64,000 bases of DNA, taken from Zygotorulaspora mrakii. Lineage: Eukaryota; Ascomycota; Saccharomycetes; Saccharomycetales; Saccharomycetaceae. The DNA lies in assembly GCF_013402915.1 (NCBI RefSeq), contig NC_050725.1:248001-312000 (forward strand). The letters run 5' to 3'. The notes under the pieces were generated by a model that searched no databases, was not told where the DNA came from, and saw nothing but the letters and a program-made list of their open reading frames with translations. A program made the translations under genes and the position numbers. Of the stretch, positions 20,491 to 30,172 are shown piece by piece (position 1 is the first letter of the stretch; each line of letters opens with the position of its first letter).

Positions 20491-20718
20491 TTAGTGGGAG
20501 TGGCATGAACATGATGGCTTTGAGCAGCACGCTTTAGAAGAGTCTTCAGCGGCTATTCCAGTGCAGTCGTCTCCACATTCCTTACATTTAGCATTTTCAT
20601 CGCAACACGAGCAGTGATATGTTGCACATTGAGTGGAGCAATTCTCGCCACATTGACATGATTCCTTACAAGCGTCACACTTTTCTGGAGCGGCAAAATT
20701 AATCAAGTCTTGAATCAT
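20491..20718 (-). CDS. Cys-rich metallothionein, CUP1-like
   Basis: 75 aa, ATG start, 16 Cys (21%). The cysteines occur as CxxC, CxC and CC (residues 14, 17, 21, 23, 27, 31, 36, 38, 39, 45, 48, 52, 64, 65, 70, 72), and three His lie near the end or middle. There are no aromatic residues in the metal region except one Tyr. Residues 5-8 are LINF, exactly as in S. cerevisiae Cup1, where the N-terminus is cleaved off. Cup1 has 61 residues and 12 Cys, so this protein has a larger metal-binding part. Role by family: binding Cu(I), possibly Cd/Zn, in the cytosol. It is a single copy here, in a rearranged pocket beside LTR repeats. Orthology to CUP1 is not proven. Confidence 0.85.
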   Translation of the reverse strand: MIQDLINFAAPEKCDACKESCQCGENCSTQCATYHCSCCDENAKCKECGDDCTGIAAEDSSKACCSKPSCSCHSH

Positions 20719-20822
20719 ACGTATTATTGTATTGTGTTACCGGTGTATTCCGAAGATTGGAAAGGGAAGGATTTGGTATGGTTGTTGGACTTGTTGCCTA
20801 GTTTGCAGATTGATTGTTGATC

Positions 20823-20876
20823 GTTTTATATAGGCCTCCCCTACTCCGTGCCGCAGATCACAGGGCTTGCACCCCT
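20823..20876 (-). promoter_or_regulatory. Metallothionein promoter: TATA and two STRE-like sites
   Basis: On the minus strand a TATATAAAA box lies about 110 bp upstream of the ATG. CCCCT (AGGGG on the gene strand) occurs at 20838-20842 and 20872-20876, matching the stress response element bound by Msn2/Msn4. I could not find a clear Ace1/Amt1 copper-factor site. The remaining ~1.3 kb to VMA1 (20877-22177) has one CGGGTAA at 21912-21918 near VMA1 and otherwise nothing I recognise. Confidence 0.5.
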
Positions 20877-21911
20877 ACTTCTGGACGATTTTCATACGTT
20901 TTCTAAAGGAAATCGTACTTATGAAAAATATGCTTCTCAAAACTTGAGCCATGATGGTAGCGATGGCATTGATGATGTGAGTTTTTCCCTGTAGAAAGGA
21001 TCGTGGGTTTTAGTGGGCATCTAAGCGATTGTTAACACGAAAATCATTCACACTATACTGTACCAGTATATTGAAAGGGAATGTGCCATTTGGGTGTCCA
21101 GTCTGTCCTCATGTTTTCAACATTTAGTGAATCATTGCACTTTAAAGTTTTAATAGATTTGTAGGTATTATACTTGCATTGGGAAGCTAGGAAATGGCTC
21201 TATTGTAATCACACTGCGCCTCCGGTGGAGCAATGTCAGGAAGGGTACTTCTATTCCACGGGAGGCACTGTCTACATGACAGCACTGGAGCTGTGGGAAA
21301 AGGCAGTCCACCATTGTCAAATAGTAATTATGTTCTTCGCAAGCGGCCTTTAAATATTAAAGAATGTCCACGTCTTATTGTAAAAAAATTGGGTTAGAAG
21401 CCTGGGTTTTTAGCACTGCCAGTTTCTAACAATGATAGCTCTTCACAATACGTGGCTCTTTTGGTGGGACCGTATACTTTGAATGCTTATTTTTCATGGT
21501 CTTCTGATTCAACTACTACTATAATTACTAGTTTATATCGTAATCCGTTTTCAAACAACACTCACAAGTAAGAAAGATCCATATTTCAGAAGTAAATATG
21601 ACGGTGTCGATTCTCCGCGAAAGATACCATGGTGATGCTGCTCTACCGTCAATCGCAGCCAGACGACTGAAATTTCGGGGAGGTTTTTAGAAAACATAAT
21701 AAAACGCTTCATTGCCGGAAAACCTGCACGATAGAATACCGCATGCCTTTATTCCAAGAAGAGTTACAATAAGACAAAGAGCTCTTGGATACTCTCCGGT
21801 TCAGTAAAAGTCTGCTTACATAATTGTTTATATAGAAAAGTCAAGCACACTCTAATATTGTTTTAGTGACACTTTTTCATACTGATTTAGCCTTTTTCCT
21901 TCCCTTGAAGG

Positions 21912-21918
21912 CGGGTAA
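21912..21918 (+). promoter_or_regulatory. Reb1-type CGGGTAA upstream of VMA1
   Basis: CGGGTAA heptamer 260 bp upstream of the VMA1 ATG; the likely general-factor site of that promoter. Confidence 0.45.
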
Positions 21919-22177
21919 TCGAAAAAACATGGCTGTAAAAAAGAACCTTGACAGGGGGGGGTGCTGCCTTGCACGATTAAGCAGCAAGTGATTAAATAAG
22001 TACAACAAGAATTGGTGCAACAGAAAACGACAAGAACTGGATCCACGTCAAGCAATCTCTAGTCTTAGTTGTGTCATCTACAGATTGATAAGCTTTCATT
22101 TTTGAGTTTAGTCTTTACTGTTTCTCCCGGAGTTGTTCAAGGTTATTCTTTTCTCATAGATACAAGATAGAAAGAGT

Positions 22178-25100
22178 ATGGCAGGAGCAATTGAAAACGC
22201 TCGCAAGGAGATCAAAAAGATTTCATTAGAAGACCATGCCGAATCCGAGTATGGTTCCATTTACTCAGTCTCAGGACCCGTTGTCGTTGCTGAGAATATG
22301 GTAGGTTGTGCCATGTATGAATTGGTCAGAGTTGGTCACGATAATTTAGTGGGTGAAGTTATTAGAATTGATGGTGACAAGGCCACTGTCCAAGTTTATG
22401 AAGAAACAGCTGGTGTTACTGTTGGTGACCCTGTTTTGAGAACGGGTAAGCCTTTATCTGTCGAATTAGGTCCAGGTCTAATGGAAACGATTTATGATGG
22501 TATTCAAAGACCTCTAAAGGCCATTAAGGACATGTCTCAATCCATTTACATTCCAAGAGGTGTGAATACCCCTGCATTGAGTAGAGAAATCAAATGGCAG
22601 TTTACTCCAGGCACATACAAAGTTGGTGACCATATTACTGGTGGTGACATTTTTGGTACAGTGTTCGAAAACTCTTTGATAGAGAACCACAAAATTCTTC
22701 TGCCACCAAGAGCAAGAGGTACTATTACCTGGTTAGCTCCAGCTGGTGAGTACACTGTAGATGAAAAAATTCTTGAGGTCGAATTTGATGGTAACAAATA
22801 TGATTATTCCATGTATCACACATGGCCTGTGCGTGTACCAAGGCCAGTTGCTGAAAAGATGTCTGCAGATTACCCTCTATTGACTGGTCAGAGGGTGCTG
22901 GATGCTTTGTTTCCGTGTGTTCAAGGTGGTACAACATGTATCCCTGGTGCCTTTGGTTGTGGCAAAACCGTTATTTCTCAATCTCTATCAAAGTATTCCA
23001 ACTCTGATGCCATTATCTATGTGGGATGTTTCGCTAAAGGTACTGATGTTTTGATGGCTGATGGATCTATCAAAGCCGTTGAAGACATATGTTTGGATGA
23101 CTCTGTCATGGGTAAGGATGGTTTGCCACGTGAAGTTGTAGGCTTACCAAGGGGAGAAGAGCTTATGTATGAAGTGAAACAAAAAACAGCTCATAAATCG
23201 GATGCTGCTCGCGATGAACCATGTGGATTGATGAAGTATACTTGTAATGCAGCCCATAAGTTTGTTGTCAGAACACCAACGTCGTGCCGCACGGTCACTC
23301 GTACAATGAAGGGTACTGAGTATACTGAAGTGATTTTCTTTGACATGGTCAAGAAAATATTGGCGGATGGTAGAGTTATTGATATTGTCGAGGAAGTGTC
23401 TGAGTCCTATCCTGCTACCGAAGGCCCTGAAAAGGCTGCCAGAGTCAGGGAAGAATATGAGCAAGCTCACGAGGGGAAAGAATTTTTTGAGTGGACAATC
23501 GAGGCGAGAGATGTCACTCTTCTCGGAAGACACGTCAGGAGCGCAACCTGCCAGTTGCATTCACCAGTCCTGTATGAGAGCGACTTTGTTTCCAACTATT
23601 TGAAAAAATCCCCATTCCCATTAGGGGCAGAAGCTGCTAGTGCCCTTCCTTATTTGCTTGGTTTGTGGGTTGGTGATAGTTTATCAACTAAAGCTACTTT
23701 TTCTGTTGATTCTAGAGATACATCATTATTCGACCGTGTTATTGAATATGCTGATGTCCTGGATCGCGCTGCTGAATATAAAGATAGACATACTACAAAA
23801 ATTGCAGAGGCTAATCAAAGCGAAGGCATCCGTAAGAATTTGAATACAGATAATCCATTGTGGACCGCTATCGTGGACCTTGGATACCTTAAAAACTCTA
23901 CCAAAAATGTTCCTGCATATTTGTGTACTGCTAACATCGAACATCGTGAGTTGTTCCTAGCTGGTTTCATCGATTCTCATGGCTCTGTTTGTGGCGACGA
24001 CGATGCTATTTTCGCTACTGTCGAAACAACTCATTGTTCTGTTATGGAAGGTACTGTTGCTGTTGCTCGTTCTTTGGGTATGAAGGTGTCTGTCAATACA
24101 GCACCCGCAAAGATGGACAAAAATAGTGTCAATCATCAATCTGTTTATGCTGTTCATATGTTTGGTGACGCTCTGAGATCGGTTTTATCTAAATGTGCAG
24201 GTGAGCAGAAGTTTAAAGAGGCACCTGCTCATGCTATTTCTAGAGAAGTCAACGAAGTGTACTTTGAACTAACCCCTCTCAGTGTAGACAAGTACTATGG
24301 TATTACTTTACCTGAGGATTCCGATCATCAATTTTTGCTAGCTAACCAACTTCTTGTTCATAACTGTGGAGAAAGAGGCAATGAGATGGCAGAGGTTTTA
24401 ATGGAATTCCCAGAGCTATATACCGAACAGAGTGGTAAAAAGGAACCTATCATGAAACGTACAACTTTGGTGGCGAACACATCAAATATGCCTGTTGCAG
24501 CAAGAGAAGCCTCTATTTACACAGGTATTACATTGGCTGAATATTTCAGAGATCAGGGTAGAGATGTATCAATGATTGCAGATTCTTCTTCAAGATGGGC
24601 TGAAGCTTTAAGAGAAATTTCTGGTCGTTTAGGTGAGATGCCAGCTGATCAAGGTTTCCCTGCTTATTTGGGTGCCAAATTAGCATCCTTCTATGAAAGA
24701 GCCGGTAAAGCAGTTGCCTTAGGGTCCCCAGATCGTGTTGGATCTGTGTCCATTGTTGCAGCTGTTTCCCCAGCTGGTGGTGATTTTTCGGATCCTGTTA
24801 CCACGTCAACTTTGGGTATTACTCAAGTCTTTTGGGGTTTGGATAAAAAATTGGCTCAAAGAAAGCATTTCCCATCTATCAATACCTCTGTTTCTTATTC
24901 CAAATATACCAATGTTTTGAATAAGTACTACGATTCATCATACCCTGAATTTGCACCTTTAAGAGACCGTATCAAAGAAATTCTTTCGAACGCTGAAGAA
25001 TTGGAGCAAGTTGTTCAGTTAGTTGGTAAATCTGCTCTATCTGATAGCGATAAGATTACTCTAGACGTTTCGAATTTGATCAAAGAAGATTTCTTACAAC

Positions 25101-25369
25101 AAAATGGTTATTCCACTTATGATGCATTCTGTCCAATATGGAAAACATATGATATGATGAGAGCATTCGTTTCATACTATGATGAGTCCCAAAAGGCGAT
25201 TGCTAACGGTGCTAATTGGGCAAAACTTTCTGAAGCCACCGGTGATGTTAAACACGCCGTTTCGTCTTCTAAGTTCTTTGAACCAAGCAGAGGTGAGAAG
25301 GAAGTCCACGGCGAATTTGAAAAATTGTTATCTAACATGCAAGAAAGATTCGCAGAATCAACAGATTAA
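22178..25369 (+). CDS. VMA1: V-ATPase catalytic subunit A with in-frame VDE intein
   Basis: 1063-codon precursor, ATG start. Residues 1-283 and 730-1063 are the exteins and join to 617 aa, exactly the length of mature S. cerevisiae Vma1. The P-loop GAFGCGKT is at about residues 257-264, shortly before the insertion. The C-extein resumes with [12 protein letters not shown] and ends with the helical A-subunit domain. Vma1 is the ATP-hydrolysing subunit of V1, which acidifies the vacuole and drives, among others, the Vcx1 exchanger encoded in this window. The intein sits at residue 284 between YVG and CGERGN, the same place as in S. cerevisiae. Orthologue of YDL185W; first gene of the long syntenic block. 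Confidence 0.98.
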   Translation: MAGAIENARKEIKKISLEDHAESEYGSIYSVSGPVVVAENMVGCAMYELVRVGHDNLVGEVIRIDGDKATVQVYEETAGVTVGDPVLRTGKPLSVELGPGLMETIYDGIQRPLKAIKDMSQSIYIPRGVNTPALSREIKWQFTPGTYKVGDHITGGDIFGTVFENSLIENHKILLPPRARGTITWLAPAGEYTVDEKILEVEFDGNKYDYSMYHTWPVRVPRPVAEKMSADYPLLTGQRVLDALFPCVQGGTTCIPGAFGCGKTVISQSLSKYSNSDAIIYVGCFAKGTDVLMADGSIKAVEDICLDDSVMGKDGLPREVVGLPRGEELMYEVKQKTAHKSDAARDEPCGLMKYTCNAAHKFVVRTPTSCRTVTRTMKGTEYTEVIFFDMVKKILADGRVIDIVEEVSESYPATEGPEKAARVREEYEQAHEGKEFFEWTIEARDVTLLGRHVRSATCQLHSPVLYESDFVSNYLKKSPFPLGAEAASALPYLLGLWVGDSLSTKATFSVDSRDTSLFDRVIEYADVLDRAAEYKDRHTTKIAEANQSEGIRKNLNTDNPLWTAIVDLGYLKNSTKNVPAYLCTANIEHRELFLAGFIDSHGSVCGDDDAIFATVETTHCSVMEGTVAVARSLGMKVSVNTAPAKMDKNSVNHQSVYAVHMFGDALRSVLSKCAGEQKFKEAPAHAISREVNEVYFELTPLSVDKYYGITLPEDSDHQFLLANQLLVHNCGERGNEMAEVLMEFPELYTEQSGKKEPIMKRTTLVANTSNMPVAAREASIYTGITLAEYFRDQGRDVSMIADSSSRWAEALREISGRLGEMPADQGFPAYLGAKLASFYERAGKAVALGSPDRVGSVSIVAAVSPAGGDFSDPVTTSTLGITQVFWGLDKKLAQRKHFPSINTSVSYSKYTNVLNKYYDSSYPEFAPLRDRIKEILSNAEELEQVVQLVGKSALSDSDKITLDVSNLIKEDFLQQNGYSTYDAFCPIWKTYDMMRAFVSYYDESQKAIANGANWAKLSEATGDVKHAVSSSKFFEPSRGEKEVHGEFEKLLSNMQERFAESTD
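23027..24364 (+). mobile_element. VDE (PI-SceI family) intein with LAGLIDADG domain
   Basis: 446 residues (PI-SceI has 454). Splicing set intact: Cys1 ([10 protein letters not shown]), block-B TCNAAH with its His, the C-terminal [14 protein letters not shown] with His-Asn, and Cys as the +1 residue. The homing endonuclease keeps motif 1 as LLGLWVGDS with its Asp (intein residue 217, codon 23675-23677). Motif 2 reads [10 protein letters not shown]: the catalytic Asp (D326 of PI-SceI) is His (codon 23978-23980, intein residue 318). The Lys in GYLKN and SKCAG, matching the family's active-site lysines, remain. Inference: splices normally but cannot cut both strands, so no longer homes. The frame is open and nothing else is broken. 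Confidence 0.95.
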
Positions 25370-25450
25370 ACTAAGTGTTCTACGGTATCTAGACTAACAT
25401 ATCATTAGATATTTAATTAACAACAAAAATAAATTAAACTAAATAAGATT

Positions 25451-25557
25451 AACTCAAATCGATTGAAATCAACTCAATCATCTGAAATCAATTCAAATCA
25501 ACTCAATCATCTGAAATCAATTCAAATCAACTCAATCATCTGACATCATCTCAAATG
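25451..25557 (+). repeat. 29-bp tandem repeat behind VMA1
   Basis: Units aactcaatcatctgaaatca... at 25471-25499, 25500-25528 (identical) and 25529-25557 (diverged at the end), preceded by a partial unit from 25451. It lies 80 bp past the VMA1 stop, in the gap where VMA1 and RPL41 converge. The rest of 25370-25856 shows only AT-rich sequence. Confidence 0.85.
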
Positions 25558-25856
25558 TAGAAATTGACTGATTGACTCAAAACTCGACCGAGTCTCTCGG
25601 TAACTAAGCGAACATGATAACATTTCATTAAAAACTAGATATAACCTAAAAAAGGATCTAAACAAAAGTCAATAATAAATAAACAAATTTGTGTTCCATC
25701 CACAATCAACAATCCACCCTTTCAAAAGGGTACACCTGCTTTCGTAAAAATGAGATCAGAACAAGAGCTAGCCTGAATAATAGTTGAATTTCAAATAAAA
25801 AAAAGCACAACGTACTGCAAAACAGCCATTACACTAATTCATCAAATTCAGTCCGC

Positions 25857-25934
25857 TTATTTGGATCTAGCTCTCACCTTCCGTCTCTTTCTCTTAAGTC
25901 TTCTAACTCTCTTCTTTCTCCATTTAGCACGCAT
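25857..25934 (-). CDS. RPL41: 60S ribosomal protein eL41 (25 aa)
   Basis: 26-codon frame including the stop: MRAKWRKKRV, then a run of Arg/Lys to KVRARSK. This is the invariant 25-residue eL41, the smallest ribosomal protein, of which 17 residues are Arg or Lys. It bridges the 60S and 40S subunits. It is too short for most gene finders and easy to miss. Position between VMA1 and YDL183C matches S. cerevisiae RPL41A (YDL184C). The promoter region upstream has two Rap1-like sites. Confidence 0.97.
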   Translation of the reverse strand: MRAKWRKKRVRRLKRKRRKVRARSK

Positions 25935-26304
25935 CTCGAATGGATTCGATTATGGTTTCTTGAGAACCAATAGCAAAAATAAAAGCTAGAAGTAATTGAA
26001 ATCTAAAGGGAATACAAGAAAGATGTGAAATATCGAACTGCTTAAATGTCATTCATTCCCCTTGAAAGAAAGAAAGATGTTGGTCGTCGTCCATTGGAGA
26101 AGTGAGGGCTTTGCCCAGTGGCTGCGTGGTAACTGCCCTCGTTTCGCTAATGGCGCCCCTCAGGCTGTCCGGGTTACCGTTTCGATTTTTGAGACTTTTC
26201 ATCATCTGCGTTGCGTTGCGCGCCTGCATTCCGGAGGTCCGTTTCCGTCCTTTTCCCCAAATCCATCCCTCCGCACCCGTGTGGTGCGATGTTCCGAGCT
26301 CTAC

Positions 26305-26350
26305 TTGGGTGTGCGGATGTAAACCTACCGACTCAAGTGTGCACGGATGC
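26305..26350 (-). promoter_or_regulatory. Two Rap1-like sites, RPL41 promoter
   Basis: Minus strand ACATCCGCACACCCAA (26305-26320) and GCATCCGTGCACACT (26336-26350), both close to Rap1 sites of ribosomal protein genes, in the same orientation, about 30 bp apart and 370-415 bp upstream of the RPL41 ATG. Tandem Rap1 sites are the hallmark of yeast ribosomal protein promoters. The whole 25935-26759 interval is otherwise gene-free; its open frames overlap each other on both strands and look accidental. Confidence 0.5.
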
Positions 26351-26759
26351 TGACAGTCCGGAATGGTTAACCAGTCACATGACCGACTCGTGCAACGGTA
26401 CATGCTTCACTCGATCGATAAAATTCTCTCTCTTCTGGTTTCGAATACCGTTTTCCCCGTTGGCTGCCGCCGATAAACTAGTATGCGTAAAATGGTCCAA
26501 GAGGAAACCAAATGGACATGGGAAGCGTTTGGGAAACAAAGAGGAGATCCTCATACATATAGAGTTAGATATCAAGCGCGGCTGGGTGCCGAGAGGGTTG
26601 ATGATGCAATGCACACCACCGTGACCGTTTGGAAGTTAAATTTATACAAGTTTCGTAGCGAAATGGCTCGAGAAACGTTTTGGTAACAGTTGGGAAATGA
26701 TACAAGGGGAATTGTCATATTTTTACAATACGTATGCGTACATATTGGAAGGATGCTGG

Positions 26760-27770
26760 TCACTTCCTCTTGGTATCTACATTGTCTTGGTGGGATGGGT
26801 GGGGTTGGGTTTCGGGCTCCAGTTGCAGCCTTTTTCGTTCTTGTCTAATTACTTTTTCCAGGTCGGATTTCAGCTCTTGGATCTCTAGCACGTCTACGAT
26901 TCTCGACATCAAACGTTCGTTCAAGATCAGTCTTTCTTTGGAATTCGAAGCTTGATCTTCGGAATCCGTGATGGTGTTACTCTCACTGACGATTTCTGAA
27001 TAGCCTTTGACATCCCTGAACGTCAAGGGCGGGGTTTGGTCGTCCAGTATGGTCTGTAGATGCCTCGCACCGAGGAGCGCCTTGAAGTTGCTGTAGGCTC
27101 TATACGTAAGGTAGAATCCAGGAACATTCGGTATCAATGGAACAAGCACTACTGGGAGCGTAAGCGGCAAACCCAGGAGGCAAAGCCACAGTTGCTTTTT
27201 GTGATATTTCATGCCAGCGATGCAAAGCTTGCGCAATTCCAGGAGCACAGAATCTCTGGTCATTGATTTGCTAGGGTAGTAGACGCTCAGGGGCTTTGAT
27301 GTTAACGGTGTTTGAGATCTTGCGAATTGCGCCAGAGTCAGATGCGACTCTTTGTCGCTACTGGTGGTAACCCGTTTTAGAATGTAATTCTCACCGGGTA
27401 TCGATTTCAAGCTATTTTCTGTCCATGGAGTGTTGTCCAGTAGTCGGTTGACATAAGAGACAATTTTTTTGTTATAGCTCTTTGGAGACTGGTTTAGCTT
27501 GTCCCAGATGCGTGCGGATTTCTTATTTATCCAGCGTTCAAATCGAATAATTCTCGAGCTATCATTGAGGATATCGCTAGTGTGCTTATGATAGATGTAA
27601 ATTCTCTTGTTCGTTACCGGTATGGCGATCAGTTTTGCAGGTTCCTTAAGATATTCTTTAACTGAAACTGTTGTCGCGTTAGCGTTACTGGTGTAGTGCC
27701 TGGCAAATCCTCTTGTAGCAAGAAAAAAATCATTCTGCAAATAACGTGCCCCAATCATTATGCCGACCAT
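26760..27770 (-). CDS. MRX19: Mitochondrial inner-membrane protein, YDL183C/MRX19 type
   Basis: 336 aa, ATG start. The N-terminus (MVGIMIGARYLQNDFFLATRGFARHYTSN) is rich in Arg, Ser and aromatic residues with no acid until residue 14, consistent with an import presequence. A hydrophobic double segment LWLCLLGLPLTLPVVLVPLIPNVPGFYLTY (about residues 195-225) probably spans the membrane. It is followed by the conserved RAYSNFKALLGARHL stretch and a charged coiled C-terminus. S. cerevisiae YDL183C is implicated in mitochondrial K+/H+ exchange and named for association with mitoribosome assemblies. Synteny RPL41A-YDL183C is conserved. Confidence 0.85.
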   Translation of the reverse strand: MVGIMIGARYLQNDFFLATRGFARHYTSNANATTVSVKEYLKEPAKLIAIPVTNKRIYIYHKHTSDILNDSSRIIRFERWINKKSARIWDKLNQSPKSYNKKIVSYVNRLLDNTPWTENSLKSIPGENYILKRVTTSSDKESHLTLAQFARSQTPLTSKPLSVYYPSKSMTRDSVLLELRKLCIAGMKYHKKQLWLCLLGLPLTLPVVLVPLIPNVPGFYLTYRAYSNFKALLGARHLQTILDDQTPPLTFRDVKGYSEIVSESNTITDSEDQASNSKERLILNERLMSRIVDVLEIQELKSDLEKVIRQERKRLQLEPETQPHPSHQDNVDTKRK

Positions 27771-28258
27771 TCCTAACTTTGGAATTGTACCAGTCTACCA
27801 CAGTAGCGATTGTGCGTTGATTACCATTACTTCAACTACTTGATCTGTTATTCTACCCTTTTTTCAGGTTATTCGCAATACCTTTCGGGGTCGTCGTCAG
27901 CTTGGCGGGAGAATATGCAAAAGAAAGATGAATTGGTATGACATAAAAATATATCAATTCAGTAGTGAATAAGCTTAAATAAAAGAAAAACATAGAGTTA
28001 GTTGCCTCAAACACCGAGGCGACATCTTTCCCAGGACTCTGAATCCTTCTCACAAAGAGTAGCAAGCTGCATTGATTTTTCTTCCTGCTCAAGTTGAAGA
28101 TATAGAGTAGAATTGACTTTTGTGTTTACAACTATAATTCAAAGTTAATAGCATAATAAGCATAATTTATTGGCCACTTTCACGAGGGAAATACACTTTT
28201 GTTATTGTTGAATAGCTGGCTTCCGTGGGTACAGAGGTCTGGTTCTTTGCTTTAATCC

Positions 28259-29668
28259 ATGTCCATTGACCACAATACTAGACAACAAATCGACTCTCCG
28301 CAGTTGTCGGCTGCATCGTTAAGCTCGTCAAGTACAGATTCCGAAAAGAAGGATTCCAAGTCACAAAATGCTCTAGCAAACAATGATTATAGCCAAAGCT
28401 ATTCCGGTGATGGTGTAAATGGCACGAAAGAAAGAGAGAATATCGAGCAGACTAGGAAAGCCGAAGCCAGTAATGCGATTCTGAACAAATATGCAATTTA
28501 TCCCACGACAGTACCTCCGTTCGTATTGGATTGCCAATTGGATAAGGTCAAGATAAAGGATAATGGTATAGGCCCAAATGATAGTATCGTGAATACGAAT
28601 GTAAGACAAAGGCTAAGAGATCCGTTTTTGGTTACATGTGATGACAAATGGGGTAAGTTCGCATCGAACATTGGCTCTAACGTCGCTTACTGTCAACAGC
28701 AGCGCCAACAGAATTTGAATGAAGATGTTAATTCCACTGACTCAAGTAACATTGATATTGAAAAACAAGACGGTTTGGCGAATGAGAGTAAAAATGAGAA
28801 GATTAGGAGTGAAATGTTTCCTGATTTGAGTGGAGATTGGGGCGGTGGTAACAGATTGAACGAATTGTTCAATACACCAATAGCAGGGAATTTCGAATTT
28901 AAAAATCACGAAGACCGTGAAGCTTGGTTCGATTACGTCTCTAAAGTTAAAAAATTCTACTACTTGGAAAACAACGGCAAAAGGTTACCAGGTGATACAG
29001 ACACAGATAGGAGCGGAACTCCTGGTCAAAGGCACCACCATCCAGATTGGTGGGAGGAATTTAATAGAGACAAGGCAAAATTAAAACGACTAAAACAGAA
29101 AAAGATTCAACAATGGACACCCGGTTTCAACCAGTTAATAATGGACAATCAATATTTTGTACTGGCACTTCGTATCTGCAGTGGGATACTTTCCATTATA
29201 GCTCTAGGACTGGCTGTTAGAATATTCGTTGATTCGCGCGACATTATCCACAGAAGTAGTTCAGACGTTGGTCAACAACCAAGTGCAATAATGGCAATTT
29301 GCGTCAATTCCATAGCGGTTGTTTATATCATCTACATTGCGCATGATGAATTTTCGGGTAAACCGTTGGGTCTACGCAATCCATATGGGAAACTGCGGCT
29401 AATTCTTTTGGATTTACTTTTCGTCATATTTTGTAGTGCAAACTTAGCATTGGCATTCAACACATTATTTGATAAAAGTTGGGTATGTACTGCTGAAGGC
29501 AGGTCCGACAGTACTTCCGACGGTCTACTAAATATCAATGGAATATGTGAGAAGCAGAAAGCCCTTTCGGCCTTCTTGTTTATGATGCTAGTCATGTGGG
29601 TAATCACCTTCAGCATTAGCATTGTAAGAGTTATTCAAAAAATGACCACACCATCACCAACTGACTGA
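28259..29668 (+). CDS. SRF1: Regulator of phospholipase D Spo14
   Basis: 469 aa, ATG start. Disordered N-terminal half rich in Ser/Asn, then conserved AIYPTTVPPFVLD and WGKFASNIGS, a charged KRLKQKKIQQW region, and four probable membrane segments (about residues 298-322, 342-362, 378-402, 436-456; for example FVLALRICSGILSIIALGL and LILLDLLFVIFCSANLAL). S. cerevisiae Srf1 (YDL133W) interacts with and activates phospholipase D Spo14 in vesicle traffic and lipid homeostasis. It starts the merge of the YDL133-123 region into the VMA1 block. It is divergent from MRX19 over 488 bp with no motif I can assign. Confidence 0.92.
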   Translation: MSIDHNTRQQIDSPQLSAASLSSSSTDSEKKDSKSQNALANNDYSQSYSGDGVNGTKERENIEQTRKAEASNAILNKYAIYPTTVPPFVLDCQLDKVKIKDNGIGPNDSIVNTNVRQRLRDPFLVTCDDKWGKFASNIGSNVAYCQQQRQQNLNEDVNSTDSSNIDIEKQDGLANESKNEKIRSEMFPDLSGDWGGGNRLNELFNTPIAGNFEFKNHEDREAWFDYVSKVKKFYYLENNGKRLPGDTDTDRSGTPGQRHHHPDWWEEFNRDKAKLKRLKQKKIQQWTPGFNQLIMDNQYFVLALRICSGILSIIALGLAVRIFVDSRDIIHRSSSDVGQQPSAIMAICVNSIAVVYIIYIAHDEFSGKPLGLRNPYGKLRLILLDLLFVIFCSANLALAFNTLFDKSWVCTAEGRSDSTSDGLLNINGICEKQKALSAFLFMMLVMWVITFSISIVRVIQKMTTPSPTD

Positions 29669-30172
29669 AAACTGCATCTATTTCATAGCACAAGAACACT
29701 TTTAAATACATTTTTAAATACATTCATAGGATTAACATTCCAGCTCAATCATTAACATGTATAGTTGCCTGGTAACTACTGTTCTACTGAGATTGTTCTC
29801 TTTTCGTTACCCGCCCGCCTGTTTTAAATGTTGATGGTTATTGGAAGTGAGAAGGTGTGGCAAAGACGGTGCAGGGGAGCTGCACAAGGAAGATGGTAGC
29901 TCACCAACAAAGGACTCTGATTAACGAAGGTAGGTAGTCGAAAGAGGCTGGTGTAGATCACAGAGCCTGACTTTAGTTTCAATCAGGCTTCTCAATTTCG
30001 CCTTAGTATCACTCTAGGATTGAATCGTCGGCACTCGGCATCGCATATCTACTTAAGGAATTCAGTAAACATTTGATTTACTGTTTTAATACCGAATCGT
30101 TTTACACAGACTGATCTATAATTTGTAGATCGATTCACGGACTGGGGCTCTGGAAAATATATCTGCAACACA
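29669..30172. other. SRF1-CDC53 intergenic, with Reb1-type site
   Basis: 504 bp. TTACCCG lies at 29807-29813, about 360 bp upstream of CDC53, next to a GC-rich CCGCCCGCC stretch. No gene or RNA seen. Confidence 0.5.

Noticed and set aside
26373..26380. GTCACATG, resembling centromere element CDEI
   Set aside because: No AT-rich CDEII of the right length and no CCGAA-type CDEIII near it; no centromere in the window.
26053..26763. Overlapping frames of 60-137 codons on both strands upstream of RPL41
   Set aside because: All lie in the RPL41 promoter, overlap each other in several frames and show no protein-like conservation.
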